A DNA stretch of 64,000 bases from Torymus aiolomorphi (Eukaryota; Arthropoda; Insecta; Hymenoptera; Torymidae): contig CM070875.1 of assembly GCA_036365515.1 (NCBI GenBank), positions 3,445,001 to 3,509,000 of the forward strand, read 5' to 3'. Position numbers and translations under genes: made by a program. The stretch's first letter is position 1; every line of letters begins with the position of its first letter. Under the pieces are notes generated by a model that had not been told where the DNA came from, did no database searches, and saw only the letters and a program-made list of their open reading frames with translations. Of this stretch, positions 24,820 to 35,479 are shown piece after piece.

Positions 24820-24903
24820 AAAAGCATCGGGTTTAAATCAACTTTTTATTTATGATTATTTCTGTACGTAAGTCTGGTACTCTGACCACTGAGCTAATGT
24901 CGC
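24820..24903 (-). repeat. tRNA-like sequence, SINE head or tRNA pseudogene
   Basis: On the minus strand ATTAGCTCAGTGGTCAGAGT is a good pol III A box, and TTGATTTAAACCCGATG about 45 bases later is a weak B box. An anticodon-arm-like CCAGACTTACG lies between. The spacing is too long for an intact tRNA and the acceptor stem does not close, so this is a relic. Confidence 0.4.
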
Positions 24904-25194
24904 AAAGCTTGTTCAAGCTTGCACTTATAAACGATTAAAAAAAAGAAATATAATAGTACTATGTTTTATTGTTAGACGATTCATTAATGATAATAACAGA
25001 TTTTTTGCAATTGAAAAGTGAGAATACTGACAATTTAAACTATTTTGTTATGAGTAAAAAACTATGTATTTTAAATGAAGTATTATGTCAAAATTCAAGC
25101 TTTTCAGCTAACACTTATTCATGTGTAGCGAAAGAAACACCGAATATTGTAAACTGCGAATTATCATTCATAAAATCAAAATGTGTTAGCATTA

Positions 25195-25345
25195 TATATC
25201 GGCGGATGAGCGGAAGAAGAACGTATTTCGGCGCGCGGATGAAGAACGACGTATCTCGGCGCGAGAATGAAGAACGTATTTCGTCGTACACTGGCTGTAT
25301 ACTGGCCGTAAGAGCGCCGAGATACGTCGTTCTTCATTCGCTCAG
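25195..25345. repeat. Short repeat/foldback built on GAAGAACGTATTTCGGCG
   Basis: Three direct copies of a GAAGAACG(AC)GTATYTCGGCGCG-type unit (about 25216, 25239, 25269) are followed by an inverted copy near 25314-25342. The outer parts form a foldback. The open frame across it (24969-25409) has no recognisable domain and is probably incidental. Confidence 0.6.
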
Positions 25346-25630
25346 ACGTCGATATAAAGATGAAAAGTTATGTCTTTTTCCTTTAGTAAAAACATTTGAA
25401 ATGGACTGACTTTGTATACAAAATCTGTAAGTAAATTTCAATTTTATATTTAATAAGATTAATTTGTCAGAATTGATCTAATTAAATTGATTTTACACAA
25501 AGAAAATTTCCTATAAAATTTCCAATGCAGATGAAGCCTGTTATGTTTCCCTTTGGTAATATTATCAGTTTATTTTTAAAAATTCCTATAAAACACAAGC
25601 AAAGAATCAAACAAGCTAAAGAATACGATT

Positions 25631-27090
25631 TTGCTTCCTCAAAGAGGAAGCTTTGTAACGCTGAAAAAAATTTTGAAACAAAAAATGTTCAAAAATATGT
25701 TTTAAGACTTTTGGCGCTAAAATCCGTTGTTTTTGATAAAAAAAAATTTCGTGTGTGTGTGTGTGTGTGTGTATGTACAGGCAATAACTTTTGAACCGAT
25801 CGACGGATTTACATCGGAAAAGGCTTATTCTCTTCGTTTCAGAGGAGAATAGAGAGAGCATAACCTACTTTTTTATTTTACCGATTTTTTTTTTTATAAC
25901 CAAAAAACGATTTTGAATTTTTCGTTTTTTTGATTTTTTAATTTGTTTCAGCCAGTATTACTTAATAAACTAAATTTTTATTAAAAGGTCTTTAAATTAC
26001 CTACAATTTCTTTTCTTTTTTTAATTTAAATTATCACTAGCCTGTCATTTGTTATTAATGAAAATATGGTTTATATTTCTTTAATTAATATTTCAAAAAC
26101 TTTTTCATTTTTCCACTCAAAATTTTTACGACTTATTACACTTATCAATCGTACAACCTTGTATTAAAATTTGAAGAGGTTATGTTCATTTGTTTCCGAG
26201 AAAAAAATTATTTTTTTAAAAATGTGCGTTTTCTTTCCTTTACGATAACAGGAGTAAAAGTCAATGAATCGTTTTGAAATTGGCAGAGAATTAGCTTTTT
26301 TATATCTAAGGAGTTAATTCTTTGCCGAAAAAAATCTGACCGTTGTGACCAAAGATATTTGAGGTTAAAATTTTTTTATAAATTTCTTATATTTGCATTT
26401 TTAAAAAGAATATTCGATTGATTGACTCAACATTTTTACCACTTATTACACTTATCGAGTACAACATTGTGTTAAAATTTCAAGAGGTTATGTTGGTCAA
26501 AATTTTTTTACTCATTCCAAATTAGCCCCAAAACACAAATATAAAGTTTTAGAGCAAAATATGCAATAGTTGTATTTAATTTGTATATCATATGTAAATA
26601 AAATAATTATTGTGTACTAGGGCATATCCCCGAGAAAGTAATTTCAGATTGAGTCCCGCGGCAACGTGTACTAGGGCAACGATAATAATTGACTTTCAAA
26701 ATATGAATTTCGTAAAAATTTCATAAAAATATTTCATAAAAATATCGATTCTTAAATATGAAAAAAACTACCTCTCTGTTAAATTTCAAAACGATTCATC
26801 GACCACTAAGTCGAGCAGAATAGTAGTTAAATACCTGTTTCAAAACAAATATTTATTAGATTATTGCCAATATATACTTTTCTTTCTCAAACTAATGTAT
26901 TTCTTTAAAATTTTTTATAACAATAATTAATTGTTTGCAGAGGATACATAAATGAAAAAACAAACAAGATATTTTTTATATTCAGTATAAATTGTTTAAC
27001 AAACAACAAAGGACCACAAAGAAAACAGTTTTATTTATTAATAAAGTTTTGTTGTGAAAAATTTACTTTTGTTTTTAAAATTTTAAAAAT
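25631..27090 (+). mobile_element. Hairpin-ended dispersed repeat, copy A, 5' part
   Basis: It starts TTGCTTCCTCAAAGAGGAAG, a stem-loop. It follows copy B (50382-51700) through the AAAAATGTTC block, an internal GT run (25750-25772), an ACCGATCGACGG/ACCGATTTTCG block and AT-rich repeat units. The copy is interrupted at 27091 by the CCCTGGTAG element and resumes at 30968, where its 3' end runs to about 31028 (TTTGAGGAAGC, then TGCCAATGAATTGGCAGCGG). No coding sequence. Confidence 0.7.
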
Positions 27091-27809
27091 CCCTGGTAGA
27101 AATTGTAACCAACCGTACGCCATCCGTTCGCCAAATCGCAAGGATTTGGCCAACCGTTTAACCAACAGTTAGCGATAAATACCGCTTATTTCGTCACGAA
27201 ATCACCCTTGCGCTTGGTCAATGAATGTTTAATATTAAAAATCTTAAATAAAAATCATTTACACAACTTATTATTTAAATAAAACTCTCAAAATTTGTAT
27301 TATTCATAGAATAATCAAAACCCACATATTAATAGTATTTTTCTTCAGATAAATATGGTTAAATCGGTAACGGGTACAGTTTTGTTTGTTCAAATTGAGG
27401 TTAGGGCGTGTTAATGTGTAGTGTGCGTGACTTTTTGACGTAAGTCAGGACATGTACAGGTGGATACTTACATTTTTTTAAATTTAAAAGTATCCTATAT
27501 TTAAAATTTGAAAGAATCCTACATAAAAGGTATTCTACATTTAAAATTTGAAAGTATCCTACATAAATTCTTCGTACTCGTATTGCTCCGTTTTGTACAC
27601 CCGAGGGAAGTTGATTCTTTCCGAGTGTGCCGAGCAAATGGCAACGTCGCACAGCCGTTCGGCCGTCCACGTTTGAGCGTCGAATTCTCATCTACAGTGG
27701 CGCGCTAGTCTATGGCGTAAGAAATGGTTGCGCAATGGTTGCGCAGACGACGCGAGTGCGAAATCAGCGTATTTAGAGCCACTAGAGGTTATGTTAGATG
27801 AGATCTAAC

Positions 27810-27994
27810 CATAGACATAAGAGAGATAGACTGCGGGTGTAGGTTAGCGAGAGTGGCACCCGTTGAGAGAGGGACAGATGCATAGAAGGTATATGTAATA
27901 GAAGGTATGCCGTCTCTAACGCATGTGCGCGAACATGGTTAGAGGTGCCACTTTTGCTAACCTACACCCGCAGTCTATCTCTCTTATGTCTATG
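27810..27994. mobile_element. 185-bp hAT-like MITE
   Basis: Its inverted arms are about 50 bp long. Each starts CATAGACATAAGAGAGATAG and runs through ACTGCGGGTGTAGGTTAGC. The 8-mer GATCTAAC flanks both sides (27802-27809 and 27995-28002). An 8-bp duplication with CA-starting ends is typical of hAT-derived MITEs. It sits inside the 2.86-kb TIR element and so inserted after it or travelled with it. Confidence 0.75.
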
Positions 27995-28433
27995 GATCTA
28001 ACAGAGAGAGCCAACAGAGACGCGGCGAACAGCGTCATCTTCGTCGCGCTTTGCAGGCGAAGAAAGGGAAGGAAAAGGAGAAAGAGGAGCAGCGTGTATA
28101 GCAGTCCGCAACGGAGGAGTCGGGGTGGAGAGCCATGGCCGAGAATCAAGGCAACTCGTCCAACTTCTCGGGCCACAACCAAGATACTTTAATTTCATGC
28201 ATTTATTTGTGTTTGAAAACTTTGATTTATACAAAAATGGCACGTTGAAGTAATTATTATACACTGTGCCCTTTGATCGGATCAACAAAATTTACTTGGA
28301 GTATAAACAGATTCAAATCCTGGTTGTGTCACTCTTGGAAAAAATATTGTAATAAGATACAAGGTAAATATTGATATAAAAACATTTTTATCTGTTAAAA
28401 AATTATAAGTGCTAATTTTTAGTATGTTTACAG

Positions 28434-28481
28434 CTCTATAATTTAGAACAAGTCAGTAGTTGGTCTACTAAAGAACGTTTA
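28434..28481 (+). repeat. Partial duplicate of the unknown gene's last exon
   Basis: 48 bases from CTCTATAATTTAG to the GAACGTTTA block match 29632-29679 with about three substitutions, encoding LYNLEQVSSWSTKERL against LYDLKQVSSWSTKERL. A CAG precedes it, so it could be an exon of an upstream tandem paralogue or a decayed duplicate. Confidence 0.55.
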
Positions 28482-28766
28482 ACTACTCAAGTTGTTTAGG
28501 ATGAAACGTCAAATAATTATGTAGCTACGGGAGTATATATTACAAACTTCCACGTTCGCGCGGACATACTGGCACACGTATTGTACTATCCACCTAAACC
28601 GCTTGTAACAACCAGATCTATGGAGTAGTTGAGGTTTAGACAGTTACCTGCTGGCATCAATAGTATTTGTTGCTATTTTATGTTATACTGCTTACAATCA
28701 AGAAAACAGTGTTATCTTGAACGTTTTTTTAGAAATTTTTTGTTTCTAAAAAAATTTATATTTCAG

Positions 28767-29739
28767 AGAATTAGCTGCTCGAGTATTTTTAGTTGTATTC
28801 AACAATTTTAAGGAAAAAGCTGAAAGTATTGATCAATATATAAATTAAATTCAGGATAAGTCTTGGAAGAAAAATAATGTTTCTCCAAGTGAGAAATTTG
28901 TTTTATCAATACTTAATGAGGTATTTAATTTTAATATTAAATGAAAACAAGCCACTATTACTTATCAACTTTAAAATATCATTAAATTATTTAAGGTTAA
29001 TGAACAATATGAACAAATAAATGATTTTATTGAAACTAGAAGATTCTATATTCCACCACCAGCTAAGCCATTAGCCTGGTCATTTGAATTAGAATGGACT
29101 GGATTGAGTATAAGTTGTGCAGAAAATGTAAAGGTAATATACATAATATGTTATCATAGTTATTATAAAAAAATGTAGGTATAAAGCATTGAAATAAATA
29201 TTTACTTTTAGGTAAATGCTGATGCTAAGCTTGGTTCATGGAAAATGCAAGCTGTTGAAGATGATTCTTGTAATGTACTCAATGATATTAAAGATATATT
29301 AGGAGAAGATACTACCTCTAAATCTCGTAATGTAACAAATGTTGTTAAAGAAAATGTAAAAATTGATATGCATAGGAACAAAATTGAATCAGACCAAATT
29401 ATTAATGGTCACCTATTTGGAGGAAAATATATACCATTTTCTGGTATGTGAAGTCGGAGAATAATATATAAAACGTAAAATAAATATATTAATTCATCAA
29501 TTATTGTAAATGAAAACAAAGCTGCTATAAAATATTCTGGTAGTCAAAGAGAAATGATGATATATGGATTTATCCTAAAAGGTCAAGTAAAACTTGAGTA
29601 TTGGAGTGGACATGGATCTCGAATAATAGTGCTCTATGATTTGAAACAAGTCAGTAGTTGGTCTACTAAAGAACGTTTAATATTTTCTCATCTTGTAGTA
29701 TTATTTTATACTCTCGTTAGCAAGTACTGTAAGTTATAA
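28767..29739 (+). CDS. Unknown multi-exon gene inside the TIR element
   Basis: I do not recognise this family. Four exons are proposed: 28767-28920 (or starting at 28855), 28996-29133, 29212-29443 and 29522-29739, the last ending at a TAA. The three introns are 75, 78 and 78 bases, with GTATTT, GTAATA and GTATGT donors and AG acceptors. Phases 0, 0 and 1 match exactly across each join, which is hard to obtain by chance. The last three exons give 195 residues. They begin VNEQYEQINDFIETRRFYIP, contain KPLAWSFELEWTGLSI, an acidic middle (DIKDILGEDT) and GGKYIPFS, and end with GFILKGQVKLEYWSG, IIVLYDL and a hydrophobic tail. In the longer form of exon 1 there is an in-frame TAA at 28846, so either the exon starts at 28855 or the gene is slightly damaged. 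No start codon is assigned; upstream exons are probably missing or altered. A chimeric or captured host gene, or an accessory gene of the element, are both possible. Confidence 0.5.
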
Positions 29740-31059
29740 GTGCTTTAATCCGACTAAGTATTGCATTTATAATGAATTGTATATTACCAAGAAAATAAAT
29801 ATATCGTTAATTAATTTGTAATTATATATTCTTTATTAACATAATTACTTAAACCCTAAAAATTTGTTTTTATTGTTTTTATACTCGCTATTTTAAGAAT
29901 ATTTTACTTATTATCTGATTTACTTTAAACGCAGTTATTTTTACTACAAACTTTGTAAATTTGATAGATAGATTCTGTAAATTTATTAGAATTTGTGTTT
30001 TTATGCATTTCGGACTATACTAAAATACTTAATAAAACACATGGGAAACCCTTAGTTGGAGCATTTTCAAGGAAAATATGCGAAAATTCGAAAACAGCTA
30101 TAGAATTTTGCAAGTTGGGGACCATTGGCTAATTCTAAATTAAGTGTTTCTTTGGCAGCTGAGTTATATTTGTAATTATTGAAAAATTTTACAATTAACG
30201 TTGTTAGAATTATTTTATAAATATTTAATCATCTCATTTGAACCATAAATTGGATAATTTTAATTATTTGTTTTTTTTAAATTTAAATTCCTTAACCTCG
30301 AAACCATTTCATGAATCATTTCTTACGCCATAGACTAGCGCGCCACTGTAGATGAGAATTCGACGCTCCAACGTGGACGGCCGAACGGCTGTGCGACGTT
30401 GCCATTTGCCCGGCACACTCGGAAAGAATCAACTTCCCTCGGGTGTACACGGTGCTCCGTTACCATCTGACCTTTACAGTGAAGCAAAACCACGCGATCC
30501 CGGCAATCCCGTCACGTGACTCGTATGAGTCTGCGCAGTTAAATACTTTTACCTATACATAACACATGAACCTGCGATCGCACTCGTGTGTATGTAATAT
30601 GTGTGTATTTATATGCATGTGTGCTTGCTTGCGGAAAGCGGGATGCGGATAGTAATTTCGGAGCATAGCCCACGTGCTACGCTGTCTACTTAACCTTCAA
30701 ATAAATTTACTCCCAACTTCATTCAAATATTTTTTTAATGCATTACAATAATTTTTATTATTGTTTATGTATCAAAATCTTTTTACATATCTATATTTCT
30801 TATTAATTTCTATTATTGTTTTATGAGTTACTCAATGTTTTATTATTGATTGATAGTCCACCAACCGATGGTTAACCGTTGGTCAATATTTTTCTTATTC
30901 GTTGGCCTAAATTATTGGCCAACAGTTAGTAGATAAGCCATCCGAGTTGGTTTATTTTCTACCAGGGATGGAATCGATAAATTAGTTTGAGGAAGCATCT
31001 TGCCAATGAATTGGCAGCGGTTTTTTTTACATCTCTCTGATAGAATTTCCTGTAGGATA

Positions 31060-31375
31060 ATAACCTATAGAATGGGCTCGCAAAGTCGATTTAGGATGTC
31101 CTATAGAAAACCTATGGAAATCCTATTGAATATCTACAGGAACTCCTATAGAAAACCAGTAGGAATTCCTGCAGGATTTTACAGGGGGAAAACGTGCATT
31201 GTTTCCTATAGATTTTCCTATAGGAATTCCTGCAGGTTTTACTCGTGAAATAGCTGTAGGAATTCCTATATGAAAATCTGTAGGAATCCTATAAAAATCC
31301 TATAGGAATCCCATAGGAAACTTATAGGAAATCCTATAGAATCTCTATAGGAATTCCTACAGGGTTTTTTCGTAA
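31060..31375. repeat. Palindromic low-complexity repeat of CCTATAGGAATTCCTA words
   Basis: More than a dozen variants of TATAGGAAT and ATTCCTATAG/ATTCCTGCAGG alternate in both orientations, so nearly any part can pair with another. It follows directly on the 3' end of repeat copy A. Confidence 0.75.
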
Positions 31376-31384
31376 GGGTTATCT

Positions 31385-31590
31385 TCACTCTGTTATTTAT
31401 TATTAAGGAAAATGTGCTCATAATTCTTGAATTAATTTCTCAAAAAATATTTGATTCATCGACTTAAAATTTCGACCACTTATTACACTCATTGAAGACA
31501 ATATTCGGTTAAAATTTCAAGAGATTATCTTTATTTGTTTTTTAGAAAAAAAATTGTTTTATAGAAAATTGCGTTACATAGGGGACTTAA
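31385..31590 (+). repeat. Internal fragment of the hairpin-ended repeat
   Basis: It matches 50830-51010 of copy B through the TTAATTTCTCAAAAAATA, ATCGACTT, CACTTATTACACT and TTTCAAGAGATTATCTT blocks. Both element ends are absent. Confidence 0.7.
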
Positions 31591-31649
31591 AATTTTACGC
31601 AATATATGCGTGAAATAATTTTAATAATAAAACATAAAAAAGTGTACCT

Positions 31650-31975
31650 GATAACGTGCCAGATCACATGCTCAACCTTCGCTAATATTACCTGGTCAGG
31701 TCATGTCTTGGATCATATCTGAATCACATACCAAGTTATGTGCTAGCTAGATCACATGCTACGTCGTGTGCTTTGTCACATGCCATATGACATGCCGAAA
31801 CCCTGCTACCATTACGCCGTCGATAACATGCCAAATCACATGCCGAATCACCTGCCAAAATCTTCGATAATAGCGTGTTTCATCATATGACTTGGCATGT
31901 GCTTCAGCACATGATTTGGCACATAACGTGGCAAATAATTTGGCATATGATTTAACACGTGATTTAGCATGTAGC
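31650..31975. repeat. Degenerate CACATGCC repeat with inverted halves
   Basis: The first half repeats CAAATCACATGCC-like units and the second half repeats their complement, GGCATGTGATTTGGCA-like, with the turn near 31860-31890. The unit length is about 12-20 bp and copies are diverged. It ends where the next TIR element begins. Confidence 0.7.
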
Positions 31976-31980
31976 TTCTT

Positions 31981-32543
31981 CCCTGGTAGAAATTCATCTA
32001 TATGAAATCGCCAAGAAGTTAGAAAGTAACTAGTAAAACTGGCTAATTAATCGCTATGATGAAATGATTTTTCGACCATTATTTACCTATTTCTTAGATT
32101 GATGTAACAACAAAATGTTAGTATTTGATTTACTTACTAATTTTATCTTTGGTGAAAGAGCATTAAAGTGCATTGGATGGCTAATTAAAATATAAATAAA
32201 TAACATTAACTAATAAATCATTTGTTGTACTCATTCTATGAATAATTCAGTAAAACTTTTATTTCTCCTTCTGATTCTGTCTCTCTCATCTCTTGCCATA
32301 ACATAACAGCAAGCCTTCTACTAGCCACTTGCCACTTTTTCGTTATGGCTAAAAACGCACATTGCTTTTATTTCATAATTATATGCCAATCCGAAATTAT
32401 GGTATTTACACCTCATAAAATATGTATTTTTAGTAGTAAAACTTTTAGATACATTATATTATTTTTGCATTATGATTTTTGCTAAAACTGTTTCCATTTA
32501 GTTATCACGTTAGCTATAAAATATGCTTAATTTTCTACCAGGG
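31981..32543. mobile_element. CCCTGGTAG-ended TIR element, best complete copy
   Basis: It begins CCCTGGTAGAAATTCATC and ends TTAATTTTCTACCAGGG. TT lies at both borders. The right half matches the inverse of 43188-43430, and the left half matches 1075 onward. It is non-coding. Confidence 0.75.
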
Positions 32544-33722
32544 TTATATTTTTATTATATTATAAAGAATTGAACATTTGTACTTACACAGGTGTATTCG
32601 TCTTCTTTAAACGAATCCAATGTTAAAAAAAAACTCACTTTCGAAAATTTTGCAATATATGTATTGTAAATCAGGATGACAGTGTTGACTACTACACATA
32701 AAGAAACAGTAATTTTCCATATGAGCGTGTATTTATACATAGTTCGTGTTTACTATCCAAGTATAAGAATTCATTCTTTTGGGGCAGCTTTCCTACAGGA
32801 TTTTATATTTCAAACAATCCTACCTAAAATTTCCTACGCCAATATTAATTATTCAATGTCGTTTTATCTCAACATATTCTCCCCCAGACCGTTCACTTTT
32901 ATGCATGCCATTCCGCACGCACATATTTATAACACGACATCCACTAATATTCCTCACCCATCACCTTGACTATTTTTTTTTTCGGTGTCCACCACCCCCT
33001 ACGCGTCTTGTGTCTATTCCTTATCGCGCGTCACACTTTAGCTGCCCAGGTTTCAAAAACTACGCGCACAGACACACACACACGCACGCACGCGCGCGTC
33101 CCATGACGAACGCCTCATTCACAAACACACAGCGTCACGGTCCACACGGGCGGCTGCTGCTTCTTATCTATATGTATTTGTTGACACTTATTCGCCTCCG
33201 TTGACCCTCCATTTCTTCCTTCCGCCTCATCATCGTCCCCCTCCGAAGACGCGCGTGCGAGTGTTCGCCGTCGAGAGATAACCCAGCGTACGTGCGCGTG
33301 TGCGTGTCATAGATATTCCCCATACACCCGCAGGCGTGAGAGAAAGTCAGGGGACGAAAAAAATGTCGCCCAAATGCCGTTACATTTTTTAAGGGGAGGC
33401 CAAGCATTCGGATACGTCTCGAACGTGAATGTTCATATAAATTGTTCTAAGAAATCGCTTTGTCGCCGTACCGAAATTAAATGGTCTCGCTTGGTTTTAG
33501 GACGGCTTCACACTGTGCACACTCGTCTCGCGATTCTGAACTTCTATTCGCCGATATTATTTTACGCTATGATCCACAAATACAGTGCGATATCCATCGT
33601 CTATATGCAAAGAAATGAAAAATTATGTATTCCGCGCGGCGTTGCAACTTTCATTAAAATATAAATCGCGCTAATAATTCATTGAATCTCACGCGCGCGC
33701 TCAAAATTGTATACACGCGCGC

Positions 33723-33785
<63 letters not shown>

Positions 33786-34761
33786 GTGTAAATTTTCACT
33801 TTTTCCCGCGAAAACGAATGTCGCGCGCTGCGATGCTGATAATATTTTTATTTAATTTTTCCGCGTAATATTTTATCACCGAGAGCGCATACACGTGCAC
33901 TGCGACGATAAAATTTCAACATATCTCCTTTAAAATTACCGCCAGCGTTACAGCGACGGCTCCTATCGGCGCGCGCCTATCTCTGCGACACATATCCTGT
34001 ACCTCTCTAAAAAAATCCCCAAAAAATCACCGACTCGTCGCGCGCGAGAGGCCTGTTACGCCCAAACAATAACCAATTAACCGCGAAAATCACTGTCCTG
34101 TCAAAAATCTTCATTATTATTATGAAAGCTGAAAGACTCGAATTGATTTAACGCGGGCCACTTTATCAGGCACTCTGCTAAGTAATGAGTCAACTAGGTC
34201 AAAATTATCGCTAGCTTTTTAGTTCATCTAATTTCTAGGGTATTAAATATGTTTAAAATTTTTCGGGTGTAATATTTTCAATATTGTAAGAATTTTTTTA
34301 TATTAAGAGTTTGTGCTCGACATACAAAAAATGTATAGGGTGAGTGTCCTAGTTTTTATGACTGAAGCTAACTCTATACCTTCTGAATACAAATTGTACG
34401 TGAATAATACAATGGGTTTATCTGAACAAATGGGACTTGACCTGCTATAAGACAAAATATGATCTTAGAACACTGTATAATGCTATTTCACATCGATACG
34501 TTTAAGCAAGATTTATACCCAAATATCAATATATATTTCAAATAGCAATAGCTGCGTTTATGGTACCGAACAATGCGATAACACGCCACAGCGCAAATTT
34601 CATCTACACCTCATCCTCCAATTACCCAAATTCCCCAACGATCTGCACATGAGCTAGCACACCTGCCCCCCTAAAATCCTCTGAAACAATCTGTTCGTAA
34701 AACCCCTGACTCCCTCCAATCAATCATAACCTAGAAAAGACTTAAAAAAAAGACACATCCA
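32544..34761. other. Gene-free stretch
   Basis: No supported gene. It contains a CpG-rich part with CA/CG repeats (33060-33100) and an AT microsatellite at 33724-33781. Open frames here lack domains and natural composition. Confidence 0.5.
33724..33781. repeat. (AT)n microsatellite
   Basis: A pure AT run of about 57 bp. Confidence 0.95.
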
Positions 34762-35479
34762 CACGGAGAGAAATTTTGTAGTGAAAATTACAAATATTCG
34801 AGACAAAATTACCAGTTTCTATGGCAATGGATGGATAGACTGACAATTTCAAACTTTTTACCAAGTGCCTTGGTAAAATTTTTTTTAGTTAATTTAAATT
34901 AAAAAAATTAACTTTTTTTATCCATATTGATGGATATATAGTATTTTAATATAGAAATAGAAACAGAAACAAGGATGAAACAACATTAAACTGAAAAAAA
35001 ATTTTTACGGAAGCGGGATTTGATCCGTCGATCTTTGGGTTGAGAGTCCGACGTTCTACCGACTGCGCCACGGAAGCTGTTACCAACAGTCATTTGAATC
35101 GCCGTTATTACTTACTGAAAATATGTGTATTGTTTTCATTTTAACGTCACGCACGCCTCTAGTATCAATCTTCTGAAACACAATAATGCGCAGTGCGCAT
35201 GCGCGAGTACACAAATACCAGGTTATTTGGTAAAATTTATCAGTTTTCTTAGTAAAAATTCTTAGGTTACCTTGTAAAAATGACTAGATCTCAATTTTTA
35301 CCAGTGTGTCTGGTAATTTTTATTCAGATAATTTGGTATTTTTTTAAGTGGTTATGGTAGTTTTTCCTGGGAAACTTATAAATTGTATTAGAAACCTGGG
35401 AATAACACGGCTTTTGACAGTCTGTCCATGCGCTACCAAGGCACCTTGGTAATTTTTACTCTAAAATTTCTCTCCGTGC
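34762..35479. mobile_element. CACGGAGAGAAATTTT-ended MITE
   Basis: The left end CACGGAGAGAAATTTTGTAG matches the right end read inversely, CACGGAGAGAAATTTTAGAG. Both continue into AAAATTAC. Sub-terminal words of the type TTTTACCA/TGGTAAAA occur in both halves. No open frame is present, and no clear target-site duplication was found. A tRNA-like sequence lies inside it at 35005-35080. Confidence 0.7.
35005..35080 (-). tRNA. tRNA-like sequence inside the MITE, probably a pseudogene
   Basis: Read on the minus strand, TGGCGCAGTCGGTAGAACG is a good A box and GGATCAAATCCC a recognisable B box at tRNA spacing. If folded as a tRNA the anticodon loop would be CTCTCAA, giving CTC. The acceptor ends (GCTTCCG on both sides) repeat directly instead of pairing, and the anticodon and T stems have mismatches. 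It is therefore a degenerate tRNA or a tRNA-derived pol III unit, not a working tRNA gene. Confidence 0.4.

Larger units (their letters stand above)
27593..30452 (+). mobile_element. 2.86-kb TIR element with 9-bp TSD carrying an unknown gene
   Basis: Inverted terminal repeats of about 134 bp (27593-27726 and 30317-30452) differ at only a few positions outside the outermost bases. Both contain TGTACACCCGAGGGAAGTTG and GTGGCGCGCTAGTCTATGG. The 9-mer TGCTCCGTT lies immediately outside each end (27584-27592 and 30453-30461), which is a target-site duplication. A 9-bp duplication with long TIRs resembles Mutator-like or Merlin-type elements; that class is inferred. No transposase motif was recognised. 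Instead the interior carries a multi-exon gene of unknown family (28767-29739). Confidence 0.75.
27091..30967. mobile_element. CCCTGGTAGAAA-ended element, split by a nested insertion
   Basis: The left end is CCCTGGTAGAAATTGTAACC and the right end ends in the complement, TTTTCTACCAGGG. Both sub-termini are rich in AACCAAC/GTTGG words. AT occurs at both borders (27089-27090 and 30968-30969), which may be a 2-bp duplication. Flanking sequence on both sides belongs to copy A of the hairpin-ended repeat, so this element inserted into it. Without the 2.86-kb insertion at 27593-30452 it would be about 1 kb. Confidence 0.65.

Noticed and set aside
25210..25345. Short regularly repeated units resembling a CRISPR array
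   Set aside because: Units are adjacent without unique spacers, one copy is inverted, and the context is eukaryotic.
24969..25409. 146-codon + strand open frame
   Set aside because: Its second half is the repeat/foldback at 25195-25345 and the first half has no recognisable domain.
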